From: Vibrio sp. VB16
GTDB lineage: Bacteria > Pseudomonadota > Gammaproteobacteria > Enterobacterales > Vibrionaceae
Reading direction: 5' to 3'
Assembly (NCBI RefSeq): GCF_015594925.2
Contig: NZ_CP087590.1
Coordinates: 2,852,001 to 2,916,000 of the forward strand
Length of the DNA stretch: 64,000 nt
In this document: positions 26,328 through 34,485 of the stretch, piece after piece
Layout of the letters: each line of letters begins with the position of its first letter
Position numbering within the stretch: the stretch's first letter is position 1
The notes under the pieces: generated by a model
What the model saw: the letters and a program-made list of their open reading frames with translations, nothing else
What the model was told of the DNA's origin: nothing
Database searches by the model: none
Translations under genes and position numbers: made by a program

Positions 26328-27383
26328 TTACTTCTGCTCTTTAAAATGCACGTCACTTAAATCTCGCAGTCTTTGAGCTGCTTGCTCTGCGGTAAGGTCA
26401 CGTTGAGACTCCGCCAGCATTTCATAGCCAACCATAAATTTACGCACTGATGCGCTACGCAACAAAGGAGGATAAAACAGTGCATGAAGTTGCCAATGTT
26501 CTATATCCGTTCCCTCTTCAAAGAAAGGGGCGTAATGCCACCCCATTGAGTAGGGGAATGAACACTCAAATAGGTTGTCATATCGGCTAGTAAGTTTTTT
26601 AATTGCCAATGCCAGGTCATCACGTTGTTCGTCGCTCAATTCACTCATACGACGAATGTGTGTTTTGGGAAGCAACATTGTCTCAAATGGCCATGCTGCC
26701 CAATAAGGAACAACGGCAATCCAGTGTTCTGTTTCAACAACGGTTCGTTCACCGTCTTTCATTTCTGCTTGAACATAATCAACCAGAAGATTGGTTCCTT
26801 GATCTTCGTAATACGCTTTAAGATTCTTCTCTTTACGTTCAATTTCATTAGGTAGAAAGCTGTTTGCCCATATTTGACCATGTGGATGCGGCTGAGAACA
26901 CCCCATTGCTTCGCCCTTGTTTTCGAAAGCTTGAACCCAAAGATACTCTTTACCTAACGCTTCAATTTGTTCGTTCCACGTATCAATTACGCCACGAATT
27001 TCGTTCACTGGAAGTTCTGGCAGTGTTTTACTGTGATCAGGTGAAAAGCAGATCACTCGGCTAAGACCACGTACACCTTGTGTTTTAAACAACGGATTTT
27101 CGGATTCAGGTGCATCGGGTGAATCTATCATTAATGCGGCGAAATCATTGCTGAATACGTACGTACCTTCATAATTTGGATTCTTATCGCCAGAGATACG
27201 AGTATTGCCTGCACAAAGAAAACAATCTTCATCGTAATGAGCGAGTTCCGCTGTATCGGGCTTTTCATCTTGACCACTCCAAGGGCGCTTTGCTCGATGT
27301 GGAGAAACCAAAATCCACTGGCCAGTGAGAGGATTGTAACGGCGATGAGGGTGATCAATTGGATTGAATTTTATTTCAGACAT
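26328..27383 (-). CDS. galT: galactose-1-phosphate uridylyltransferase GalT
   Basis: Exchanges UMP between UDP-glucose and galactose 1-phosphate in the Leloir pathway. It has 351 aa (E. coli 348). The active-site HPHGQIW has its nucleophilic His at residue 168. Zinc ligands equivalent to the E. coli set are present (Cys54, Cys57, His117, His166). Of the four E. coli iron ligands, His283 and His300 remain, but Glu182 aligns with Lys184 and His298 with Leu302 (HWQLHALFYPP). The ATG at 27383 starts MSEIKFNPIDHPHRRYNPL, matching the family; upstream in-frame codons to 27482 are not family-like. It lies 62 bp after galE. Confidence 0.96.
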   Translation of the reverse strand: MSEIKFNPIDHPHRRYNPLTGQWILVSPHRAKRPWSGQDEKPDTAELAHYDEDCFLCAGNTRISGDKNPNYEGTYVFSNDFAALMIDSPDAPESENPLFKTQGVRGLSRVICFSPDHSKTLPELPVNEIRGVIDTWNEQIEALGKEYLWVQAFENKGEAMGCSQPHPHGQIWANSFLPNEIERKEKNLKAYYEDQGTNLLVDYVQAEMKDGERTVVETEHWIAVVPYWAAWPFETMLLPKTHIRRMSELSDEQRDDLALAIKKLTSRYDNLFECSFPYSMGWHYAPFFEEGTDIEHWQLHALFYPPLLRSASVRKFMVGYEMLAESQRDLTAEQAAQRLRDLSDVHFKEQK

Positions 27384-27445
27384 ACACGTTCTCGATAATT
27401 TGTTGGCAGCTAGGCACTCGTTAGAGCACCTAGTTTTAGATTTTA

Positions 27446-28456
27446 TTAGTAACCTTGTGGGTTCTTCGATTGCCAATTCCACGTATCAGCAGTCATCTCC
27501 GTTACAGTACGAGTCGCCTTCCAACCAAGGTCTTTTTCTGCCTTAGCGGTACTCGCCCAGCATTCAGCGATATCACCGGGACGGCGAGGACACAGTTCGT
27601 AAGGTACGGATTTTTCACTCGCTTGAGCAAACGCGGCTACCATTTCCAGCACACTAGAACCTTTGCCTGTACCTAGGTTGTATATGTGCAAACCTGATTT
27701 CTTACCCACTGAATTAAGCGCTGCGATATGACCATCGGCTAAATCCATCACATGGATATAATCACGGACACCCGTACCATCCGGTGTGGCATAGTCAGCA
27801 CCAAAAACAGACAATTTTTCACGACGGCCAACAGCAACTTGAGCGATGAAAGGCATCAAATTGTTAGGAATCCCTTGAGGGTCTTCCCCCATGGTTCCCG
27901 ACGGATGTGCACCAACTGGATTAAAATAGCGAAGTAACGTAATACTCCAATCAGGTTGCGAGTTGAAGAAGTCAGTTAGCACTCCCTCTACCATGTATTT
28001 GCTACTACCATAAGGATTTGTTGTCGCCCCAACAGGAGAATCCTCTGTAATTGGCACCACTTCAGGGTCGCCATATACGGTTGCAGAAGAACTGAACACA
28101 ATGCTTTTCACACCGGCAGTTCGCATGGCTCTAGCCAATACAAGTGAACCATTTACATTATTGTCATAATATTCAAGCGGTTTTGCTACGGACTCACCAA
28201 CGGCTTTCAATCCTGCAAAATGAATGACAGAATCAAACTTGTGTTCAGAAAAAACTTTATTTAAAAATGCTTCATCGCGAATGTCACCTTCATAAAACAT
28301 AGGGCGTACATTGGTAAGAGCTTCAATTCGGTTAAGGACTGTTGTTTTACTATTACAAAGATTATCAAGAATAATTGGCTCAATGCCTGCTTCCAACATT
28401 TGAACACACGTATGACTTCCTATGTAACCCATGCCACCAGTAACTAAAACTTTCAC
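27446..28456 (-). CDS. galE: UDP-glucose 4-epimerase GalE
   Basis: Interconverts UDP-galactose and UDP-glucose with bound NAD. It is an extended short-chain dehydrogenase of 336 aa (E. coli 338). The Rossmann motif GGMGYIGSH is at residues 7-15, the catalytic Ser/Thr region is FSSSATVYG, and the YxxxK pair is in NPYGSSKYM. It starts with GTG at 28456, with AGAGG a few bases upstream. It is the first gene of galETKM, behind a promoter region with CRP-like and GalR-type sites. Confidence 0.97.
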   Translation of the reverse strand: MKVLVTGGMGYIGSHTCVQMLEAGIEPIILDNLCNSKTTVLNRIEALTNVRPMFYEGDIRDEAFLNKVFSEHKFDSVIHFAGLKAVGESVAKPLEYYDNNVNGSLVLARAMRTAGVKSIVFSSSATVYGDPEVVPITEDSPVGATTNPYGSSKYMVEGVLTDFFNSQPDWSITLLRYFNPVGAHPSGTMGEDPQGIPNNLMPFIAQVAVGRREKLSVFGADYATPDGTGVRDYIHVMDLADGHIAALNSVGKKSGLHIYNLGTGKGSSVLEMVAAFAQASEKSVPYELCPRRPGDIAECWASTAKAEKDLGWKATRTVTEMTADTWNWQSKNPQGY

Positions 28457-28529
28457 ATTAGCCTCTCTATCTTCACTATTTCGCGAATAAAATTAAACTC
28501 TAATAAGTGCTCTTTTAAAAATGAGCCTA

Positions 28530-28560
28530 TATATAGAATATGTATGCAGTGTAGAGGCAA
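28530..28560 (-). promoter_or_regulatory. putative gal promoter
   Basis: On the minus strand TTGCCT (28555-28560) lies 17-19 bp from TCTATA/TATATA (28530-28537), plausible -35 and -10 boxes about 75-100 bp before galE. It is tentative, since the boxes are imperfect. Confidence 0.4.
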
Positions 28561-28574
28561 TCTGCCTCCCTTGC

Positions 28575-28590
28575 TGTGATCAAAATCAAA
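28575..28590. promoter_or_regulatory. CRP-like site at gal promoter
   Basis: TGTGATCAAAATCAAA fits TGTGA-N6-TCACA with a strong left half and a weaker right half. It abuts the GalR operator, echoing the E. coli gal layout in which CRP and the external operator lie about 20 bp apart centre to centre. Confidence 0.6.
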
Positions 28591-28592
28591 GT

Positions 28593-28608
28593 GTGTAAAC
28601 GTTTCCAC
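28593..28608. promoter_or_regulatory. GalR operator of the gal operon
   Basis: GTGTAAACGTTTCCAC differs at one position from the E. coli external gal operator as I recall it (GTGTAAACGATTCCAC). It lies about 137 bp before galE. No second, internal operator was found. Confidence 0.8.
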
Positions 28609-28645
28609 AAAAAATGTAAAAGTCCAAGCAACATACTTAGACTTA
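28608..28645 (-). terminator. terminator after the sugar-binding protein gene
   Basis: On the minus strand stem AAGTCTAAG, loop TATGTTG, stem CTTGGACTT (one mismatch), then TTACATTTTTT. It separates the sensor trio operon from the gal promoter and touches the GalR operator. Confidence 0.55.
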
Positions 28646-28723
28646 AATAATCTTATCGCAATTCAGATTTTCAAACTATTGGCCAAATAGCGGTAGATCG
28701 AGGACTTAATAACGCTATACAAA

Positions 28724-30016
28724 TTACATAGCGGCTTTCACTGCTCGTGCTAACCTTTCTGGTGCCTTTTTGGGGTCGGCTGATTCATCGTTAAAAAACT
28801 CACTGATCACATCTATCATGGCATCTCGAATGTAGCTGGTTGTGGACATATCCGCTGAAAAGCTTGGCAATAAATTTTTGCTCCCTTCCGCCATAGTAAA
28901 GGCCGTCTTGGATTTAAATGAGCAATCATCAAACCTTTGCATAGACACATCCGTTCTTGCCGGTAACGACCCCTTACTGAAGTTAAACGCTTCTTGAAAG
29001 GATTTGGACATGATCGTTTTTGCTAGCTCTTTTTGCCCTTGCCCTCGAGACGGGTCATGCGATTTAAAGAACACAAAGCTATCTATATTGTAACTAAAAA
29101 TCCCTTCGGTTCCCGGCGCAGGAATGCAAAGGTAATCCTTACCAGCGACCTTTCCGGCTACCGTCAACTCTCCTTTTACCCAATCCCCCATAAGCTGCAT
29201 TGCAGCCTCACCATTCATCAGCATCTGTGTGGCGGCATTCCAATCTCGACCTAACGCTTTATCATCGATATAGGTGCGCATCTTTTTAAATGCCGTAAAT
29301 ACTTGCTCCATTTTTTTACTCGACAATACACCTAAGTCCAACTCTACAAATGCCTTGTAATAATCGTCAGGTCCTAAGATAGCAATAGCAATTGATTCGA
29401 ATACTGTTGCGTCCTGCCAAGGCTGTCGACCGTGGGCTAAAGGAATATATCCTGCGGCTTTTATAGCATCAGCCACAACAAAAAATTCATCAAGTGTACG
29501 TGGGATAGGAACGCCGACTTTTTCCATCACTTTTGGATTTATCCATAACCAGTTCACCCTATGAATATTCACCGGTGCGGCCACATACCGCCCTTTGTAT
29601 TTCATGGTGTCAGAAACCAATTTAGGTAATAGAGAGTCCCACTGATCTTCTTTAGCCACTTCATCTAAGCTGGTAAGAAAGCCTAATTTTGTCCACTCTT
29701 GGATATCAAATCCCTTTATCTGCGCCGATGTAGGTGGATTTCCGGATACCGCTCGTGCTTTTAATACCATCATCGCACTCTGCCCACCACCTCCAGCAAC
29801 GGAGAAATCTTTCCAAACGTGACCTCTCTCTTCAACACCCTGTTTTAGCAATTCAGCCGAGCGTGCTTCACCTCCTGACGTCCACCAATGCAAAACCTCG
29901 ATCTCACTCGCATTGGTTAATGAGGCGGATAACATCGCGAAAATAAGCGACAAAAATGAGAACACCATTTTTTTGACGATCTGTCGTACGTTGAATAAAT
30001 CTAGAATTTTTGTCAT
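28724..30016 (-). CDS. sugar-binding protein of a sensor trio (GtsA-like)
   Basis: A 430-aa periplasmic family-1 solute-binding protein. A long N-terminal stretch leads to a signal peptide cut near residue 36 (LTNAS/E). The mature start IEVLHWWTSGGEARSAELLK and segments SAQIKGFDIQEWTKLG and MQLMGDWVKGEL resemble glucose/mannose-binding proteins such as Pseudomonas GtsA. Its ATG overlaps the kinase stop by 4 nt (ATGA), so it is translated with the two-component system. No permease or ATPase follows; the gal promoter does. I infer a role as ligand-binding partner of the kinase, although it could also serve a transporter encoded elsewhere. Confidence 0.85.
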   Translation of the reverse strand: MTKILDLFNVRQIVKKMVFSFLSLIFAMLSASLTNASEIEVLHWWTSGGEARSAELLKQGVEERGHVWKDFSVAGGGGQSAMMVLKARAVSGNPPTSAQIKGFDIQEWTKLGFLTSLDEVAKEDQWDSLLPKLVSDTMKYKGRYVAAPVNIHRVNWLWINPKVMEKVGVPIPRTLDEFFVVADAIKAAGYIPLAHGRQPWQDATVFESIAIAILGPDDYYKAFVELDLGVLSSKKMEQVFTAFKKMRTYIDDKALGRDWNAATQMLMNGEAAMQLMGDWVKGELTVAGKVAGKDYLCIPAPGTEGIFSYNIDSFVFFKSHDPSRGQGQKELAKTIMSKSFQEAFNFSKGSLPARTDVSMQRFDDCSFKSKTAFTMAEGSKNLLPSFSADMSTTSYIRDAMIDVISEFFNDESADPKKAPERLARAVKAAM

Positions 30017-31533
30017 CTTAATGTTGCTCTTTGTAAGTCTACCTGTACTTGTAAACCGCCTTCCTCTCGGTTACACATGACCAATTGGCCACCAAGTGAA
30101 TTAATAATGCTTCTGGATATCCCAAGGCCTAATCCATGTCCTTCACTGTCTTTTGCTAAACGGAAGTAGGGTTTAAATACGTCTTCCATTCTTGATTCAG
30201 GAATCCCTGGACCTTTATCAATAATAATGATTCGTAGTAAGTCCGTTTCATCGCTCACGGAAACAGTCACCTTATCTCCGTACTTCACACCATTGCCGAT
30301 AAGGTTGGAAAGACATCTTTTTAAAGCCAGTGGTTTGCATACTAGTGGTTCTATATTTAATGAGGTAAAGACAACACGCTGCTCGTGAGTATTATACTGC
30401 TCAGCAATACTTTCTAGCATGTCGACGACGTCAACTTGCACTAAGTTCTCATGTATATCAGTATCTTTTACCGTCTGTAGAGCCCCTTTCACCATAAGCT
30501 CTAATTCATCCAAGTCTCTGTTAAATTTTAATCCTCTCTGATCGTCTTCAATAAGTTCGGAACGAATTCTCAGTCGAGTAATCGGTGTCTTTAGATCATG
30601 GGAAATAGCGGTAAATAGTCGCTCTCTATCATCAATGTGTTTTTTAAGGCTTTCCTGCATACGGTTAAATGCTCGTGTCGCCGTCACTAACTCACTTGCC
30701 CCCTCTTCAATTAAAGGGGGTTGGTTTATATCGGTGCTTAAAGCGTTCGCCGCTTTGGCGAGGTTCTTCAAAGGCTTAACCTGTCTACGAACCATAGTGT
30801 AGGTAAACGTCATCAGCAACGCCGTAATAAAGAAGATGAAAAACATCTGTTGATTGGAGATGACTTCATCTTCAAGTAAAGCATATGGAGCAGGAAGCAA
30901 GGCGGCGATATAAAGCCATTCATTTTCAGCCAATCGTATCTGCACTACTAAAATAGGCGGGTTAAGCGGTTCCAGTATGAGTGTGTAATGAGCCCAAGAT
31001 TTAGGCAGATCACCAAGTAGTGTATCATTGGTTAATACATGCAGATTTTCTGGCCTAGAGAACTCCACTTTCACATCATTCACATCACTGAGTTTTTCTA
31101 GTTTCTTTGCCAGTACGTCTTTCACCACGTTGACGGTGACGTTTTTCATTTCACCCCGACGTGCAGGATCAATGATTATTTCTTCTTCATTGAACGAAAC
31201 GAAAAATCGAGTTCCACCTATATTTCTTAGCTGGTTCAATACCATATGCCGATATTCTAAAGGCAACGACTGGAAAAAATTTGCGGTTGAAGCAAAGTTA
31301 TTTGCCATGCTGGTCGCGGTCGATGTCAGCCCTTCTATCTCTCTATCTTTTGATTGGGTATACCAGATAGTCGTTGCAATAAGTTGGGCAAGTATTACCG
31401 ACAATAAGGTTAACCATAAGGTTCGAGAAACTAGTGAACGAGGCACAATGGGTGCACACTTTTCGAGTATAATTTCGTATACACCAACGAGTTTACTTAT
31501 ATTCCGACTACGCTTAGACAGGTTAATCTTCAT
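30013..31533 (-). CDS. sensor histidine kinase (GtrS/EnvZ-like)
   Basis: A 506-aa membrane kinase. It has an N-terminal cytoplasmic stretch, TM1 (about 37-57), a periplasmic domain of about 170 residues, TM2 (about 228-248), HAMP (about 249-302), and a HisKA domain with phospho-acceptor His312 in AISHDLKTPITRLR. The ATPase domain carries an N box LSNLIGNGVKYGD, DKGPGIP and GHGLGLGIS. It overlaps the response regulator by 11 nt and the binding protein by 4 nt, so the three form one translational unit. The order regulator-kinase-binding protein equals Pseudomonas gltR-gtrS-gtsA. The ligand is probably a hexose or derivative, by inference. Confidence 0.92.
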   Translation of the reverse strand: MKINLSKRSRNISKLVGVYEIILEKCAPIVPRSLVSRTLWLTLLSVILAQLIATTIWYTQSKDREIEGLTSTATSMANNFASTANFFQSLPLEYRHMVLNQLRNIGGTRFFVSFNEEEIIIDPARRGEMKNVTVNVVKDVLAKKLEKLSDVNDVKVEFSRPENLHVLTNDTLLGDLPKSWAHYTLILEPLNPPILVVQIRLAENEWLYIAALLPAPYALLEDEVISNQQMFFIFFITALLMTFTYTMVRRQVKPLKNLAKAANALSTDINQPPLIEEGASELVTATRAFNRMQESLKKHIDDRERLFTAISHDLKTPITRLRIRSELIEDDQRGLKFNRDLDELELMVKGALQTVKDTDIHENLVQVDVVDMLESIAEQYNTHEQRVVFTSLNIEPLVCKPLALKRCLSNLIGNGVKYGDKVTVSVSDETDLLRIIIIDKGPGIPESRMEDVFKPYFRLAKDSEGHGLGLGISRSIINSLGGQLVMCNREEGGLQVQVDLQRATLR

Positions 31534-32248
31534 ATATCACATCGGCAGAAAGTATATACCCGTCGCCGCGCATCGTTTTAATTAACTTTGGTTTTTTGCC
31601 ACTATCCCCAAGTTGTTGGCGCAGGCGAGATAATTGAACATCAAGTCCTCTCTCCGTCGGTAAGGCGTTTCGACCTTTGATGACTTGAGAGATAGTGTCC
31701 CTATCTAATATCTGATTGGGATTCTCCAGAAATAACATCAATAGAGTAAAGTCCTTACCTGATAATTCAAACTCATCATTGGTTTCAAGGTTTGTTAGCG
31801 TGTGAGACTGAACATGGAGTTTCCAACGAGCGAATTGGATAGATTTTGGTTTATGCTTTTCAGTTGCCACTTCCATCGTTTGAGTCCGACGTAACATCGC
31901 CTTGATTCTCGCCGTAAGTTGGCGTGGGCTGAACGGTTTTGCGACGTAATCATCAGCACCAATTTCTAACCCGACGATTTGATCCGTTTCATCAGAGACC
32001 GCTGTCAGCATAATAATAGGGACATTAGAAGATTTACGAACGTATTGACACAATGTGAAGCCATCATCACCTGGCATCATGACATCTAACAAGATTAGGT
32101 CCGGCTCGATTTCAAGCAATCGGCGCTTCATCTCTTCTCCTTCGGATGCCAAAATGACGCTGTATCCAGCTCTTGTTAAATATTCTTCAAGAAGGTCACG
32201 AATTTCCTCATCATCATCAACAACAAGTATTCGTTTGTTTGCATACAT
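31523..32248 (-). CDS. OmpR-family response regulator (GltR-like)
   Basis: A 241-aa regulator with a receiver domain (about 4-118) holding the acidic pair DDD, the phospho-acceptor Asp in LILLDVMMPGDDG and the conserved Lys in VAKPFSP. A C-terminal winged helix (about 140-238) ends RGDGYILSADV. I chose the ATG at 32248 (MYANKRILVVDDD), with AAGGA 8 nt upstream; an ATG at 32257 lies too close to that site, and the longer in-frame extension is unlike the family. It is the first gene of the trio, divergent from ptsG across about 410 bp. Confidence 0.93.
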   Translation of the reverse strand: MYANKRILVVDDDEEIRDLLEEYLTRAGYSVILASEGEEMKRRLLEIEPDLILLDVMMPGDDGFTLCQYVRKSSNVPIIMLTAVSDETDQIVGLEIGADDYVAKPFSPRQLTARIKAMLRRTQTMEVATEKHKPKSIQFARWKLHVQSHTLTNLETNDEFELSGKDFTLLMLFLENPNQILDRDTISQVIKGRNALPTERGLDVQLSRLRQQLGDSGKKPKLIKTMRGDGYILSADVIYED

Positions 32249-32658
32249 AAATCTCATCCTTCTATTATTGTGTGCTGTAGGGTTATCACAACGTATCTCT
32301 ATATAATCGTAATAAATTTTTAAAGCAATAACTAAACACTCTCTATAGGAAAGTGCCATTTTCATGTTTGTAACTTGAATTTAGCACATTTTTACCTCGG
32401 CATTACTAACCCTTGCACTCTGTTACGTTTTGTTACGTTGGGCGTGACAGTAACCTCTTTAATAATAGTCGCGACCAATTAATATACTCCCCGTAAACAG
32501 AAAACATATTTCTTATTCAAATGTGATTAATTAATTTAAATTTATGCGATATATATTCGCTCCCTTTTATTAATACATTTGAATAAATAACTATATTAAT
32601 TTTACTCATATCTAGTCATGAAATTAATATTCTATTATAAAATTGAACGGGGGTTCTA
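32249..32658. other. divergent regulatory region, response regulator / ptsG
   Basis: A 410-bp AT-rich gap with no gene. It holds the tandem repeat at 32421-32440, a nearby GTAAC in the opposite direction (32450-32454), and a weak CRP-like TGTGATTAATTAATTT from 32522. Promoters for both directions must lie here, but I cannot place them reliably. Confidence 0.5.
32421..32440. promoter_or_regulatory. tandem 10-bp repeat, candidate response-regulator site
   Basis: TGTTACGTTT followed directly by TGTTACGTTG: two copies one helical turn apart, the pattern bound by OmpR/PhoB-family dimers. It lies between the divergent regulator and ptsG genes, about 220 bp before ptsG. Confidence 0.5.
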
Positions 32659-34047
32659 ATGGACTTTTTTAGTACAATGCAAAAGATGGGTCGCAGCTTA
32701 ATGCTTCCTGTTGCCTGTATGCCAGCAGCTGGTATTTTACTCGGTATTGGTGGTAACTCAGAAGTAGCAAAATTCTTACCTGATATCGTAGCACAAGTCA
32801 TGACCGAGGCTGGTCTGGGTGTGTTTGCAAACATGGCGCTTCTATTCGCTATTGGTGTTGCTTTAGGCTTTACAAAAAATGATGGTGTTGCAGCACTTGC
32901 AGCAACATTAGGTTACCTAACAATGACTCGCGTACTTGGTGTTGTTGCAGATGGCACCGATACTGGTGTATTTGGTGGTGTTATTATGGGTCTGGTGGCA
33001 GCTGAGCTGTTTAACCGTTACCACACTATCAAACTCCCTACTTACCTTGGTTTCTTCGGTGGTAAACGTTTTGTACCAATCGTAACCTCTCTAGCAGCTT
33101 GTATTGTTGCAGCAATCCTTGCGGTTGTTTGGCAACCAATCGGTGCTGGCATTGCGACATTCTCAGAGTGGGCTGCATACCAGTCTCCTGAAGTTGCATT
33201 CGGTATTTACGGTATCGTTGAGCGTTCTCTTATTCCTTTCGGTCTGCACCACATCTGGAATGCACCTTTCTTCTACGAAGTTGGTGAGTTCACAACAGCT
33301 GCTGGCGAAGTCGTTCGTGGTGAGATCCCTCGTTACCTAGCAGGTGACCCAACAGCTGGTAACCTAGCTGGTGGCTACATGTTTAAAATGTTTGGTCTAC
33401 CTGCAGCATGTCTAGCCATGTATGTAACGGCTAAAAGCGATAAGCAAAAGGTTGTTGCTTCAATCCTTGGTTCTGCTGCATTGACTTCATTCCTAACAGG
33501 TATTACTGAACCAATCGAATTTGCTTTCTTATTCGTTGCACCATTACTGTATGTTGTTCACGCACTGTTAGCTGGTTCTGCATTTGTTGTAATGATTTTA
33601 CTTGGCATCAAACACGGTACAACGTTTAGCCATGGCTTGTTTGACTTCACGTTATTGTTTGGTCACTCAACAAACGGTTGGATGCTACCACTTGTAGGGC
33701 TTGTATACGCGGCAATCTACTTTACTGTCTTCGTATTCCTAATCAAAGCGTTTAACCTGCAAACACCAGGTCGTGAAGATGAAAGTGAAGCGAAAGTTAA
33801 AGCGAATACAAGTAACGATGACTTAGCAAAAGACATCACCGTAGCATTCGGCGGAAAAGAAAACATTAAAGACTTAGAAGCTTGTATCACTCGTCTACGT
33901 GTTACTGTTAACAATGCTGAACTTGTTGACACTGATAAGCTGAAAGCACTAGGTGCTGCAGGTGTATTCACTCGAGGTGATAACTTCCAAGCGGTATTTG
34001 GTACGCACTCTGAAATCATTAAAGGTCAAATGGAAGCACTAATTTAA
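32659..34047 (+). CDS. ptsG: glucose PTS permease EIICB (PtsG)
   Basis: Imports and phosphorylates glucose using phosphate from EIIA-Glc. It has 462 aa (E. coli PtsG 477). The EIIC domain (about 1-370) includes MLPVACMPAAGILLGIG, PFGLHHIWNAPFFYEVG and FLTGITEPIEFAFLFVAP. The EIIB domain (about 385-462) has its phosphocysteine in LEACITRLRVTV and ends GVQAIFGT-like (FQAVFGTHSEIIK). There is no fused EIIA, so a separate Crr is needed. Codon use looks like that of a highly expressed gene. It is divergent from the sensor trio, which may control it. The start follows GGGGG (AACGGGGGTTCTA). Confidence 0.93.
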   Translation: MDFFSTMQKMGRSLMLPVACMPAAGILLGIGGNSEVAKFLPDIVAQVMTEAGLGVFANMALLFAIGVALGFTKNDGVAALAATLGYLTMTRVLGVVADGTDTGVFGGVIMGLVAAELFNRYHTIKLPTYLGFFGGKRFVPIVTSLAACIVAAILAVVWQPIGAGIATFSEWAAYQSPEVAFGIYGIVERSLIPFGLHHIWNAPFFYEVGEFTTAAGEVVRGEIPRYLAGDPTAGNLAGGYMFKMFGLPAACLAMYVTAKSDKQKVVASILGSAALTSFLTGITEPIEFAFLFVAPLLYVVHALLAGSAFVVMILLGIKHGTTFSHGLFDFTLLFGHSTNGWMLPLVGLVYAAIYFTVFVFLIKAFNLQTPGREDESEAKVKANTSNDDLAKDITVAFGGKENIKDLEACITRLRVTVNNAELVDTDKLKALGAAGVFTRGDNFQAVFGTHSEIIKGQMEALI

Positions 34048-34066
34048 TCCTTTCTCCTTTAAATTA

Positions 34067-34099
34067 AAATCCCGAGCAATTGCTCGGGATTTTTTTGTT
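34067..34099 (+). terminator. ptsG terminator
   Basis: Perfect palindrome ATCCCGAGCA-ATTGCTCGGGAT (arms around AATT) followed by seven T residues. Confidence 0.92.
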
Positions 34100-34196
34100 T
34101 TATAAACAGTACTATTCAATTCCACAACCCTTACCAATACATTAGACAATAAAAAGCGCTCCACTAGGGAGTAATTTAAGACAAAGTAGTCATCGT

Positions 34197-34442
34197 CATT
34201 CCCGTGCAAACGGGAATCTTGGTGGTATTAGATCCCCATTTCCATGGGGATGACGTTGGTTTTCGTAAAATAGGTCAATTTTCGTCAGGACGACAGGTTT
34301 AAATAATCTTAACCGAACAGCATTCCGTGAAAACGGGAATCTTGGTGATGTTAGATCCCCATTTTCATGGGGATGACGTCGATTTTCGTGAAAACAGGTA
34401 AGTTTTCGTTAGGATGACGGAGTTTGATGTCTTAAGTGAACA
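34197..34442. repeat. tandem 123-bp intergenic repeat with dRS3-like ends
   Basis: Two adjacent copies, 34197-34320 and 34321-34442, share about 85-90% identity by eye. Each opens with an inverted pair (CATTCCCGTGCAAACGGGAATC in copy 1, a one-base-shorter form in copy 2), then CTTGGTGRTRTTAGATCCCCAT, CATGGGGATGACGT, a TTTTCGT-rich part and GAACAGCATT. The ATTCCC-N8-GGGAAT core resembles the neisserial dRS3 unit. It lies between the ptsG terminator and the lacZ end and codes for nothing evident. Confidence 0.8.
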
Positions 34443-34485
34443 GCATTACTCCATTATGGAGGGTTCTAATAAGACCATTCAACAT

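Noticed and set aside
27384..27482. N-terminal extension of GalT
   Set aside because: The 33 extra codons are not family-like, and the ATG at 27383 aligns with known GalT starts.
31028..31585. 185-aa plus-strand ORF antisense to the kinase
   Set aside because: It mirrors coding constraint of the kinase gene and has no ribosome site or recognisable domain.
32249..32365. N-terminal extension of the response regulator
   Set aside because: The 39 extra residues precede a normal receiver start, and the better ribosome site serves the ATG at 32248.
32522..32537. CRP site before ptsG
   Set aside because: Only the left half (TGTGA) fits; the right half AATTT is too far from TCACA to list as a feature.
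34197..34442. CRISPR-like array
   Set aside because: There are only two long tandem copies with no short spacers and no cas genes nearby.
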